Notes under the pieces: generated by a model
The model's database searches: none
Seen by the model: the letters and a program-made list of their open reading frames with translations, nothing else
What the model was told of the DNA's origin: nothing
Position numbers and translations under genes: made by a program
In this document: in pieces, positions 42,702-49,520 of the stretch
Layout: each line of letters opens with the position of its first letter
Position numbering within the stretch: position 1 is the stretch's first letter
Source of the DNA: Pseudooceanicola sp.
GTDB taxonomy: Bacteria > Pseudomonadota > Alphaproteobacteria > Rhodobacterales > Rhodobacteraceae
Assembly (NCBI GenBank): GCA_002709085.1
Contig: PAPR01000060.1
Coordinates: 1 to 49,520, forward strand
Reading direction: 5' to 3'
Length of the DNA: 49,520 nt

Positions 42702-42724
42702 CCTGAATTCAATCGGTGGCGGGT

Positions 42725-44866
42725 TTATTCCCCGGCTTCCGCTTCTTCCTTGGTCATCTCTTTGCCAGTCTCCTGGTTGACCATCTTCATGGCCAGACGG
42801 ACCTTGCCGCGATCGTCAAAGCCGAGAAGCTTGACGTAGACTTCCTGACCTTCCTTCAGAACATCCGAAGGGTGGTTCAGGCGGCGGTTCTCGATCTGGC
42901 TGACGTGGACGAGGCCGTCACGCTTGCCAAAGAAGTTCACAAAGGCGCCAAAATCGACGATCTTGACGACCGTGCCCTTGTAGACCTCACCCTCTTCGGG
43001 CTCTGCCACGATCGAATGGATCATGTCGTAGGCCTTCTGGATGGCGTCACCGTTGGCCGAGGCGATCTTGATGATCCCATCGTCGTTGATGTCGACCTTG
43101 GCGCCCGAAACTTCGACGATCTCGCGGATGACCTTGCCGCCCGATCCGATGACTTCCCGAATTTTGTCGGTCGGGATCTGCATCGTTTCGATCCGCGGCG
43201 CATGCGCCGAGAATTCGCCAACGCCGGACTGGGCTTTGTTCATCTCTTCCAGGATGTGCAGACGGCCTTCCTTGGCCTGCGCCAATGCCTTCTCCATGAT
43301 CGCGGGTGTGATGCCTGCGATCTTGATATCCATCTGGAGCGAGGTGATGCCCGCTTCGGTGCCCGCGACCTTGAAGTCCATGTCGCCGAGGTGGTCTTCG
43401 TCACCCAGGATGTCGGTCAGGATTGCGAACTCACCGTCGTCTTCCATGATCAGACCCATGGCGACACCGGCAACGGCGGCCTTCAGCGGAACGCCCGCGT
43501 CCATCATGGAAAGCGAGCCACCACAGACCGAGGCCATCGAGGAAGAACCGTTCGATTCCGTGATCTCCGACACGATGCGGATCGTGTAGGGGAAATCGGT
43601 TCCGGCGGGCAGAACCGCCTGCAGGGCACGCCATGCCAGCTTACCGTGGCCGATCTCGCGACGACCCGGACCGCTGACGCGACCGACTTCGCCAACCGAA
43701 TAGGGCGGGAAGTTATAGTGCAGCATGAAGTTCGATTTGAAGTTGCCGTGCAGCGCGTCGATGAACTGTTCGTCATCGCCGGTGCCGAGCGTCGTGACGA
43801 CCAGACCCTGGGTTTCCCCACGGGTGAACAGCGCAGAGCCATGGGTCCGCGGCAGCAGCCCGGTTTCCACGGCGATCGGACGCACCTGATCCAGCGCGCG
43901 ACCGTCGATCCGCTTGCCTTCCTTCACGACCGTGCCGCGCAGGACCGAGGATTCGAGCTTCTTCAGCGCGGAGCCGAGGTTGGCATCCTCAAGCTGCTCT
44001 TCGCTGAGAGCGTCCTTGATGGCATCCTTGGCGGCAGAAACCGCGGCGACGCGCTCCTGCTTGTCGGTGATCGCATAGGCGGCGCGCATCTTGTCTTCGC
44101 CCGCCGCTTTGACGGCGTCGAACAGCGGCGTGTAATCCGGCGGCGAGAAATCGAACGGCTCTTTCGCCGAGGATTCCGCGAGGTCGATGATCAGGTCGAC
44201 AACCGGCTTGATCTGATCGTGCGCGAAGGTCACCGCGCCGAGCATTTCCGCTTCGGTCAACTCGTAGGCTTCGGATTCCACCATCATCACGGCGTCTTTG
44301 GTGCCGGCGACGATCAGGTCGAGCCGCTGCTCGGGGTTGTTGCGCAGACCCTGCATGTCGTCGACACTGGGGTTCAGCACGTAGTCGCCATCGACAAAGC
44401 CGACGCGGCAACCGGCGATCGGACCCATGAAGGGCGCGCCCGAAATCGTCAGCGCGGCCGAGGCGGCGATCATCGCGACCACATCGGGATCGTTGACCAG
44501 ATCGTGGCTGAGCACGGTGCACATCACCAGAACTTCGTGCTTGAAGCCATCGACGAACAGCGGGCGGATCGGACGGTCGATCAGGCGCGCGGTCAGCGTT
44601 TCCTTTTCGGTCGGCCGCGCTTCGCGCTTGAAGAAACCACCGGGGACCTTGCCCGCGGCGTAGTATTTTTCCTGGTAGTGAACCGTCAGCGGAAAGAAAT
44701 CCTGACCGGGCTTCGGTGCCTTGGCAAAGGTCACGTTCGCCATGACACTGGTTTCACCCAGCGTCGCGATCACGGTGCCATCAGCCTGACGGGCAACCTT
44801 GCCCGTTTCCAGAGTGAGGGTTTCATCGCCCCACTCCATCGTCTTGGTTGTTACGTTGAACATCAT
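42725..44866 (-). CDS. pnp: polynucleotide phosphorylase
   Basis: PNPase degrades RNA phosphorolytically in the degradosome. The 713-residue protein has two RNase PH-like domains (about 10-140 and 310-450; [15 protein letters not shown], and active region [20 protein letters not shown]), a KH domain (about 555-615; [12 protein letters not shown]) and an S1 domain (about 620-690; [20 protein letters not shown]). The ATG at 44866 follows AGGA at a good distance; the open frame upstream to 44941 is not used. It is downstream of rpsO in the usual order but unusually far (622 bases). Confidence 0.97.
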   Translation of the reverse strand: MMFNVTTKTMEWGDETLTLETGKVARQADGTVIATLGETSVMANVTFAKAPKPGQDFFPLTVHYQEKYYAAGKVPGGFFKREARPTEKETLTARLIDRPIRPLFVDGFKHEVLVMCTVLSHDLVNDPDVVAMIAASAALTISGAPFMGPIAGCRVGFVDGDYVLNPSVDDMQGLRNNPEQRLDLIVAGTKDAVMMVESEAYELTEAEMLGAVTFAHDQIKPVVDLIIDLAESSAKEPFDFSPPDYTPLFDAVKAAGEDKMRAAYAITDKQERVAAVSAAKDAIKDALSEEQLEDANLGSALKKLESSVLRGTVVKEGKRIDGRALDQVRPIAVETGLLPRTHGSALFTRGETQGLVVTTLGTGDDEQFIDALHGNFKSNFMLHYNFPPYSVGEVGRVSGPGRREIGHGKLAWRALQAVLPAGTDFPYTIRIVSEITESNGSSSMASVCGGSLSMMDAGVPLKAAVAGVAMGLIMEDDGEFAILTDILGDEDHLGDMDFKVAGTEAGITSLQMDIKIAGITPAIMEKALAQAKEGRLHILEEMNKAQSGVGEFSAHAPRIETMQIPTDKIREVIGSGGKVIREIVEVSGAKVDINDDGIIKIASANGDAIQKAYDMIHSIVAEPEEGEVYKGTVVKIVDFGAFVNFFGKRDGLVHVSQIENRRLNHPSDVLKEGQEVYVKLLGFDDRGKVRLAMKMVNQETGKEMTKEEAEAGE

Positions 44867-45247
44867 CGTATCCTGTGAGGGAGCACTCCCGCCCCTGCGG
44901 GTCTCCCGTTTGCATGACGGCCGCATTGCCGCCGCCCCCAATCCTTTTGCACAACGCCGGGGGCCGGAGCGTCACGTCTCAGATGGGCGGGCCATACATC
45001 AAACCGGGTGATTAGGGAAGAAGAAAGCGAAGCCTGTGACAAGGGGTGTTAGCCCTACCGGCTGAGCGGAGCAGAGGGTTGAAGTGACGGCGTGCGACAG
45101 AGGTAGGCTGCCCGACGTCGGGCGTCATGCCGCCGATGAGGTGCCATTGGTCCGGCGGTGATGATTGCGATCTGAGTGCAGAGACGCGGGGCGCAAGGAA
45201 CGTGGTGTACGGAACCGCAAATCGACGCAGGGTGCAAGGAAGACGGG

Positions 45248-45268
45248 CGCCATCCGTAGAGGATGGCG
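45248..45268. repeat. perfect inverted repeat in the rpsO-pnp interval
   Basis: CGCCATCC and GGATGGCG form an 8-bp stem with a 5-base loop. A second hairpin lies 12 bases to the right. Confidence 0.6.
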
Positions 45269-45280
45269 AATAGCACTACG

Positions 45281-45300
45281 CGGGGTCGGCGGAGACCCCG
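45281..45300. repeat. second perfect inverted repeat in the rpsO-pnp interval
   Basis: CGGGGTC and GACCCCG form a 7-bp stem with a 6-base loop. Confidence 0.6.
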
Positions 45301-45423
45301 CACGGCGATGCGTAGCTGATCCATCACTCGCAGCAAGGTCGAGCGCCGAACTCCAGCCCCGCACCGCGCCGAGGCCCCCGGCGTCCCGCCCAACACCCGG
45401 CCTATGCCTATGGAACAATGCGA

Positions 45424-45451
45424 AACGCCCGGACCTCTCGGACCGGGCGTT
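45424..45451 (-). terminator. stem-loop after rpsO
   Basis: AACGCCCGG at 45424-45432 pairs with CCGGGCGTT at 45443-45451 (9 bp, 10-base loop), 38 bases after the rpsO stop; TTTCGC follows on the minus strand. It would end the rpsO transcript wholly or in part before pnp. Confidence 0.55.
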
Positions 45452-45488
45452 GGACTAAACTTCTGGCGGGCAAAAAGTCCTGAGCGGC

Positions 45489-45758
45489 TTAGCGGCGCAG
45501 GCCGAGGCTCTGGATCAGCTTCTTGTAGCGATCTTCATCCTTGCCCTTGACGTAGTCGAGCAGTTTGCGGCGTTGCGCGACCATCTTCAGCAAGCCGCGA
45601 CGACCGTGGTTGTCTTTCTTGTGCTCTTTGAAATGCTCAGTCAGCGTGGCGATACGCGACGACAGGATAGCAACCTGAACTTCGGGGGAACCTGTGTCGC
45701 CCTCCTTGGTCGCGTATTCCTTCATCAAGCGGTTCTTGTCTTCGACGGTGATCGACAT
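45489..45758 (-). CDS. rpsO: 30S ribosomal protein S15
   Basis: The 89-residue length is standard. Visible are [60 protein letters not shown] and [12 protein letters not shown], covering the 16S rRNA-binding helices. The ATG at 45758 follows AAGGAG; an upstream in-frame ATG is outside the family start. Expression with pnp is usual in bacteria. Confidence 0.98.
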   Translation of the reverse strand: MSITVEDKNRLMKEYATKEGDTGSPEVQVAILSSRIATLTEHFKEHKKDNHGRRGLLKMVAQRRKLLDYVKGKDEDRYKKLIQSLGLRR

Positions 45759-45923
45759 CGGATACTCCTTAGTCAAAGGGTGGCGGGCGCAAGCCGGGAT
45801 GTCGTCCAGCAAGGTCCGAAATCAAACTGCCACAGGATATCCCGTGGCAATCCCGGGGCATTAGACGAACTCGCGCGGGAAATAAAGCGAAAACAGGCGG
45901 GGGCGTAAGATGCCGCACCGGAG

Positions 45924-46895
45924 CTATGCCGCGCCGAGCAGACCGGTGGCCGCGCTTTCCGGTACGAGGACGATGTCATCCAGAGTTATCGCGGTACCGG
46001 GCGGAAGGATCGCCAGAACGCTCCCGTTCAGCCTGACCCGGGTCTCCGTATCATTCGCCTCGATCTCGACATCGAGATGATCGCCATCTGTATCGGTGTG
46101 AATGAGGAGGAGTTGATCCTCACCGGCGGTGAAATCCATCATTGTGACACCGGCGCCGGCTGCGACCCAATCACCGATCACCGCTGTATCCTTGCCCGCG
46201 CCGAGGGTCAGAATATCGGCGCTGTCAGCCAAAAGGGTGTCTGCACCAGGGCCACCGTTGAGGTAGTCAGTCTGCGGCCAATCCTCCGCCCCCTCTGCAT
46301 GAAGCCGCGCGGCGAAGCCCGCCATCCAGTCATCGCCCGAGCTGCCTAAAAGCGTGTCTTGGCCCTCGCCCCCTAACAGGACGTCGGCCCCCAACCCACC
46401 GTGCAGGGCGTCGTCACCCGACCCGCCGTAGAGCGCATCCGCGCCGCCCCCGCCATGCAGGGTGTCATCATCGCCTTCGCCCATCAGCAAGTCTTGCCCC
46501 ATATGACCGAACAAGGCATCGTCGCCTGAACTCCCCGTCAACGTGTCATCATCATCCTGTCCGTGTATGATATCGTTCCCGGCCTGTCCGCTCAGCTGAT
46601 CATGGCCGGTGCCACCGTAGAGATAGTCCGGCCCAGCCTCACCCCGAATGGTGTCGTCGCCCGAGTATCCACCGATCTGATCGGCCTCATCGCTGCCTTC
46701 GATCTGCTCGCCTTTGGCGGTTCCGGTCATAATCTGCGCGCCGAGCATGTCGAGAAGGACCGAAGAGAACCCTGCCTGCAAATCCGAATCGTCCGGCGCA
46801 TCGTCCGGAATTTCGCCGTCCTCGACCTGATCCAACCCGACAAAGGCGGTCGCCCCGACCAGCATCAGGCCCATCAATCCAGCAAGCATCAGCAT
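45924..46895 (-). CDS. membrane-anchored RTX-type calcium-binding repeat protein
   Basis: The 323-residue protein has an N-terminal hydrophobic segment (residues 2-20) that could act as signal or anchor, a short acidic linker, and about a dozen RTX nonapeptide repeats (GGxGxDxLx; for example GGTGHDQLSGQAGNDII) from about residue 70 to 195, then a beta-rich C-terminal domain (about 200-315) ending AATGLLGAA. RTX repeats bind calcium. Most RTX proteins use a type I exporter and lack an N-terminal membrane segment, so the topology is unusual. No type I exporter gene is nearby. Function unknown. Confidence 0.85.
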   Translation of the reverse strand: MLMLAGLMGLMLVGATAFVGLDQVEDGEIPDDAPDDSDLQAGFSSVLLDMLGAQIMTGTAKGEQIEGSDEADQIGGYSGDDTIRGEAGPDYLYGGTGHDQLSGQAGNDIIHGQDDDDTLTGSSGDDALFGHMGQDLLMGEGDDDTLHGGGGADALYGGSGDDALHGGLGADVLLGGEGQDTLLGSSGDDWMAGFAARLHAEGAEDWPQTDYLNGGPGADTLLADSADILTLGAGKDTAVIGDWVAAGAGVTMMDFTAGEDQLLLIHTDTDGDHLDVEIEANDTETRVRLNGSVLAILPPGTAITLDDIVLVPESAATGLLGAA

Positions 46896-46995
46896 GACAT
46901 TTTTCCCATGTCATAGCGATACCCCTAGCGCGTGAGTCGGGTCAAAGGAATCCAGATCATGTGGTTAACCAAGGATGAAGACACAAGCGCTGCCA

Positions 46996-47547
46996 TCAGG
47001 AGGCGCATAGAGCCCGATGTTCCTGTTCTGTCCATATTTCAGGCTGTTGCGCGTATGCGATGTAGAGTGGATGGCGCGGATGACCCGCCTTGGAAAGGCC
47101 GAGATGCATCGGCGTACAGCCCGACCGCGCCAGCATTCCGGCGATTTCGGCGCCGCGTCCAAGATGCGCACCATGTGCGCCCCAGCCAGCAATCACCGTG
47201 TCGGCCCAGCCGAGACCGTCGAGAATCGCGGTGTCATTCATTGGCCCATGAGGCTCCGCCGCCTGCTTCAAAACGCGCGGATCGGTCGCGCGATAGGCAA
47301 AGATATTGACCACCCGAAACGCGCCATACCCCAGAACGCGCGCGCGTCGTTCGCAACGTTCGACCGTCGGATCGTTCTGCACCTCGGTCGCTGTGGAGGG
47401 GTTGAGCATGGTGAACATCACCCTGCCGAGCGTCGCATCCCAAACCCGCGTCAAGGCATAGCGATAGGCCTCGCATTCCGAATAGACGGCGACAGAGGCC
47501 GCGTCGCCCTTCACAAAGCGCCGCTCTATGACCCCTGCGCCCGTCAT
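46996..47547 (-). CDS. DUF1643 family protein
   Basis: The 183-residue protein shows the DUF1643 pattern: YRYALTRVWDATLGRVMFTM then NPSTATEVQNDPTVERCERR, VVNIFAYRATDPRVLKQA and a terminal ARSGCTPMHLGLSKAGHPRH. The family has a compact Rossmann-like fold of unknown function and occurs in scattered bacteria. The ATG at 47547 is inside the truB-adjacent region, 13 bases past the truB stop; a longer frame upstream overlaps truB. It probably shares the truB transcript. Confidence 0.85.
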   Translation of the reverse strand: MTGAGVIERRFVKGDAASVAVYSECEAYRYALTRVWDATLGRVMFTMLNPSTATEVQNDPTVERCERRARVLGYGAFRVVNIFAYRATDPRVLKQAAEPHGPMNDTAILDGLGWADTVIAGWGAHGAHLGRGAEIAGMLARSGCTPMHLGLSKAGHPRHPLYIAYAQQPEIWTEQEHRALCAS

Positions 47548-47560
47548 CGCGACGCGAGGC

Positions 47561-48466
47561 TCACAGCAGGAACACCCGACTGGGATGCAGCTCCCCGGAG
47601 CGATAGATGCCGACGGCGACCGGCTTGCCGTCGTGGCTGGCCCAGCATTCCTCGCCGTATTCGATATCATGCGCGATCACCATGCCGGGGTTGCCGTTGC
47701 GCAGACGGGCGACCCCCTGATCGGTGGCCTTCACCTCGGGCATGCAGTCCAGCGCGATCTCGACCGGGGCCAGTAGCGTGTCGATCTCTTCGCTGCGGGC
47801 CAACGCCTCGATCCGCTCCATGCCATAGCCCTCAACCGCATCGAAGGGGCCGGACCACGTCCGGCGCAGGTGCAGCACGTGGCCATGACAGCCGAGCGCT
47901 TCGCCCAGATCGCGGGCAATGGCGCGCACGTAGCCGCCCTTGCCACAGACCATCTCCAGCTCGACATGATCGGCGTCGGGGCGCGACAGCATACGCAGGC
48001 TTTCGACCCAGAGGGGACGCGCCTGCAGCTCGACCTCCTCGCCATCGCGCGCCATCTTATAGGCGCGCTGACCGTCGATCTTTACGGCGGAGAACTTGGG
48101 CGGGACCTGCATCACCTCACCGACAAAAGGGGGTAGCGCGGCAGCGATATCCTCGTCCGAGGGGCGCAGGTCGGAGGTCGCGATCACCTCGCCTTCGGTG
48201 TCGTCGGTATTGGTCGATTGGCCCAGCCGGACGGTAAACACATAGGCCTTGAGCGCGTCGGTGATGAACGGCACGGTCTTTGTCGCCTCGCCCAGAGCCA
48301 CGGCCAGAACGCCGGTCGCCTCAGGGTCCAGCGTGCCGGCGTGCCCGGCTTTCTTCGCCTCGAACGCCCATTTCACCTTGTTGACCACGGCGTTGGAGGT
48401 GATCCCGGCGGGCTTGTCCACCACCAGCCAGCCCGATACGTCGCGACCCTTGCGTTTACGTGCCAT
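47561..48466 (-). CDS. truB: tRNA pseudouridine(55) synthase TruB
   Basis: TruB makes pseudouridine 55 in the T-loop of tRNAs. The 301-residue protein has [17 protein letters not shown], the catalytic Asp in [34 protein letters not shown] and [15 protein letters not shown], with a C-terminal PUA-like part. The ATG at 48466 follows GGGGAAG; in-frame codons upstream are not family sequence. rbfA-truB-rpsO-pnp is a conserved bacterial order, here broken by inserted genes. Confidence 0.97.
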   Translation of the reverse strand: MARKRKGRDVSGWLVVDKPAGITSNAVVNKVKWAFEAKKAGHAGTLDPEATGVLAVALGEATKTVPFITDALKAYVFTVRLGQSTNTDDTEGEVIATSDLRPSDEDIAAALPPFVGEVMQVPPKFSAVKIDGQRAYKMARDGEEVELQARPLWVESLRMLSRPDADHVELEMVCGKGGYVRAIARDLGEALGCHGHVLHLRRTWSGPFDAVEGYGMERIEALARSEEIDTLLAPVEIALDCMPEVKATDQGVARLRNGNPGMVIAHDIEYGEECWASHDGKPVAVGIYRSGELHPSRVFLL

Positions 48467-48553
48467 GTTCTTCCCCTGCCTGTCGGCGCGCGGACCTAGC
48501 CGGTTCGCCACGCCCGGTCAATCGCCCGGTCGATCGTTAAAGCAATGACCGGA

Positions 48554-49294
48554 TCAATCATCGACCATCGGGGCGACCACCCCGACGATCGGCCCCATGC
48601 GCAGCCCGAGGTCGTTCCGCCCGATGTCGGGCGCATACAACCGCGAGATATTACCGTCGAAGTAAAGCGCCTGCGGGACCTTCAGGCTGTCGCGAAAGAC
48701 CGAGCCGAATTCGTGAAACGTAACTGGCGCGTCGGACATGACGAACCAGGCGGTCGCGCCGTCTTCGCTGACCCCGACCCCGTTGCGGATATAGCGTGAC
48801 GTGCTGTCGGGCAAAAACCGAGGGTGCAATTCACCGTCGATCACCAGCATCGGACCGGACTGCGTGGCCGAGGGACATTCTGCCGCGTCGAGCGTCTGAA
48901 AGCGGCCGGTCTCGATCACCGCGAGGCGATCCTCGCGAATACAGAACACCCCGTTCGGCAGCATCCCGAAGTTGCCCGGCCCGGCAGAGGCGATCACGCC
49001 TTGCGCCTCGTCCCCATCCTCGCGGTAGAGGCCGACGGGGCTGCGATCCTCGTGATACATCCCGGCATTGGTGGCAAAGGCCAGCCGTTGATTATCCGGG
49101 GCAAGCGCGCTGTCCACCGCGCCGAACGTGCCAAGGACCGCACCGTCCGACCCGCTCAGGAACAGGCGCAGCTCCTCGGTCGCGTCGACCTCGCAGACCG
49201 TGTAGCCGGCGCCGTCATATTCGGCCTCGCGGCACTCCACGGCGAAGGAAGGCAGCGCCCAAAGGGTCAATATGGCGGCCAGAACGCTACGCAT
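48554..49294 (-). CDS. exported phosphodiester glycosidase-like protein (NAGPA family)
   Basis: The 246-residue protein has a signal peptide (residues 1-18, ending FAV/EC) and the NAGPA-type region FATNAGMYHEDRSPVGLYRE, PNGVFCIREDR and NGVGVSEDGATAWFVMSD with QALYFDGNISRLY, the DUF2233/phosphodiester glycosidase fold. Family members act on sugar-phosphate diesters or cell-wall sugars; the substrate is unknown here. The ATG at 49294 has GAGGAG in the tail of rbfA, so translation is tied to the rbfA transcript. Confidence 0.85.
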   Translation of the reverse strand: MRSVLAAILTLWALPSFAVECREAEYDGAGYTVCEVDATEELRLFLSGSDGAVLGTFGAVDSALAPDNQRLAFATNAGMYHEDRSPVGLYREDGDEAQGVIASAGPGNFGMLPNGVFCIREDRLAVIETGRFQTLDAAECPSATQSGPMLVIDGELHPRFLPDSTSRYIRNGVGVSEDGATAWFVMSDAPVTFHEFGSVFRDSLKVPQALYFDGNISRLYAPDIGRNDLGLRMGPIVGVVAPMVDD

Positions 49295-49298
49295 GGCG

Positions 49299-49520
49299 CT
49301 ACTCCTCGACATCGCGGCGCACGTCGTCCTGATTGAACAGGCGGCGTGTCTCGTCCATCCGATCAAACGTCTCATCGATGCGGAACCGCAGGTCGGGCGT
49401 GTATTTCAGGCCGAGCTTCTTGCCGATCATCCGGCGCAATTCCGCACGGTTGCGCGCCAACAGCTCGACCACCACGTCCTGTCCCTGCCCGCCGAGTGGC
49501 AGCACAAAGGCGGTGGCGAC
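49299..49520 (-). CDS. rbfA: ribosome-binding factor A, C-terminal part (cut by window edge)
   Basis: The last 73 residues of RbfA are visible; the start lies beyond the window. The KH-type segment [20 protein letters not shown] with [20 protein letters not shown] is the standard end. RbfA matures the 30S subunit near helix 1 of 16S rRNA. It is followed by the glycosidase-like gene, whose Shine-Dalgarno lies within its last codons. Confidence 0.95.
   Translation of the reverse strand, partial: VATAFVLPLGGQGQDVVVELLARNRAELRRMIGKKLGLKYTPDLRFRIDETFDRMDETRRLFNQDDVRRDVEE

Larger units (their letters stand above)
44867..45488. other. 622-base rpsO-pnp interval without a convincing gene
   Basis: No frame has recognisable family sequence; the open frames are Arg/Pro/Ser-rich and shadow-like. 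Inverted repeats are present: GCCCGACGTCGGGC at 45110-45123, CGCCATCC/GGATGGCG at 45248-45268 and CGGGGTC/GACCCCG at 45281-45300. The terminator of rpsO is listed separately. Confidence 0.6.

Noticed and set aside
42716-44878. 720-codon open frame antisense to pnp
   Set aside because: It mirrors pnp exactly, is His/Asp/Arg-rich and has no family sequence; GC-rich genes routinely leave long open antisense frames.
45055-45458. overlapping short frames in the rpsO-pnp interval
   Set aside because: Composition rich in Arg, Ser and Pro, no motif, several frames compete and none has a good start.
47017-48237. 406-codon open frame antisense to DUF1643 and truB
   Set aside because: Arg/Pro-rich shadow of two well-recognised genes on the minus strand.

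Overview
The window (49.5 kb, GC-rich, no stable RNA except one tRNA) looks like chromosome from an alphaproteobacterium of the Rhodobacterales, most likely a marine Roseobacter-type organism. The reasons are a CtrA-like/FtcR-like regulatory flavour in the flagellar genes, MucR/Ros-type regulators, a Rhodobacter-type malyl-CoA lyase, a dgcN-dgcA pair, a TIGR02300 (FYDLN acid) protein, and gene content typical of that order. This assignment is inference from gene content; no rRNA is present.

Region 1 (1-24.9 kb) is a flagellar and motility cluster. Minus-strand genes flgN, flgJ-type rod protein and flgI lie at the left, followed by a plus-strand FtcR-like orphan regulator, then the minus-strand operon flgE-flgK-flgL. 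An exported helical-repeat protein of unknown function diverges from a plus-strand operon flgF-flgG-flgA-flgH-fliL-like. A minus-strand set, sigma factor-fliK-flgD, converges on it, preceded by an unknown gene, motB, two MucR-family regulators, a TPR/GT9-like protein, a GT2-FkbM fusion and a one-TM unknown protein. motA diverges from these with a small exported protein and a FliJ-like protein. The rod, hook, hook-filament junction, P/L rings, hook-length control and stator are therefore present, but flagellin, the basal export gate and the chemotaxis genes are not in the window.

Region 2 (24.9-30.4 kb) holds tRNA-Ala(GGC), a FYDLN acid protein, a YgjP-type metallohydrolase, a GntR regulator, accA, a LysE exporter with its divergent Lrp-type regulator, and a small exported protein.

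Region 3 (30.4-36.9 kb) is metabolic: malyl-CoA lyase (minus) diverges from dgcN-dgcA, an unknown exported protein and a D-amino acid aminotransferase (plus). Together the last set can be read as a D-alanine/D-glutamate catabolic module. nhaA converges on it, with a strong stem-loop between.

Region 4 (36.9-42.6 kb) begins with a 690-base gap that holds the fossil C-terminus of an IS3-family transposase, then a thiolase, a histidine phosphatase, an APH-fold kinase and a PaaI thioesterase in one direction, and a GT25-GT11 glycosyltransferase pair in the other.

Region 5 (42.6-49.5 kb) is conserved housekeeping on the minus strand: rbfA (cut by the window edge), truB, rpsO and pnp, interrupted by a phosphodiester glycosidase-like protein, a DUF1643 protein and a membrane-anchored RTX-repeat protein. 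The 620-base rpsO-pnp interval has no convincing gene but contains several perfect inverted repeats.
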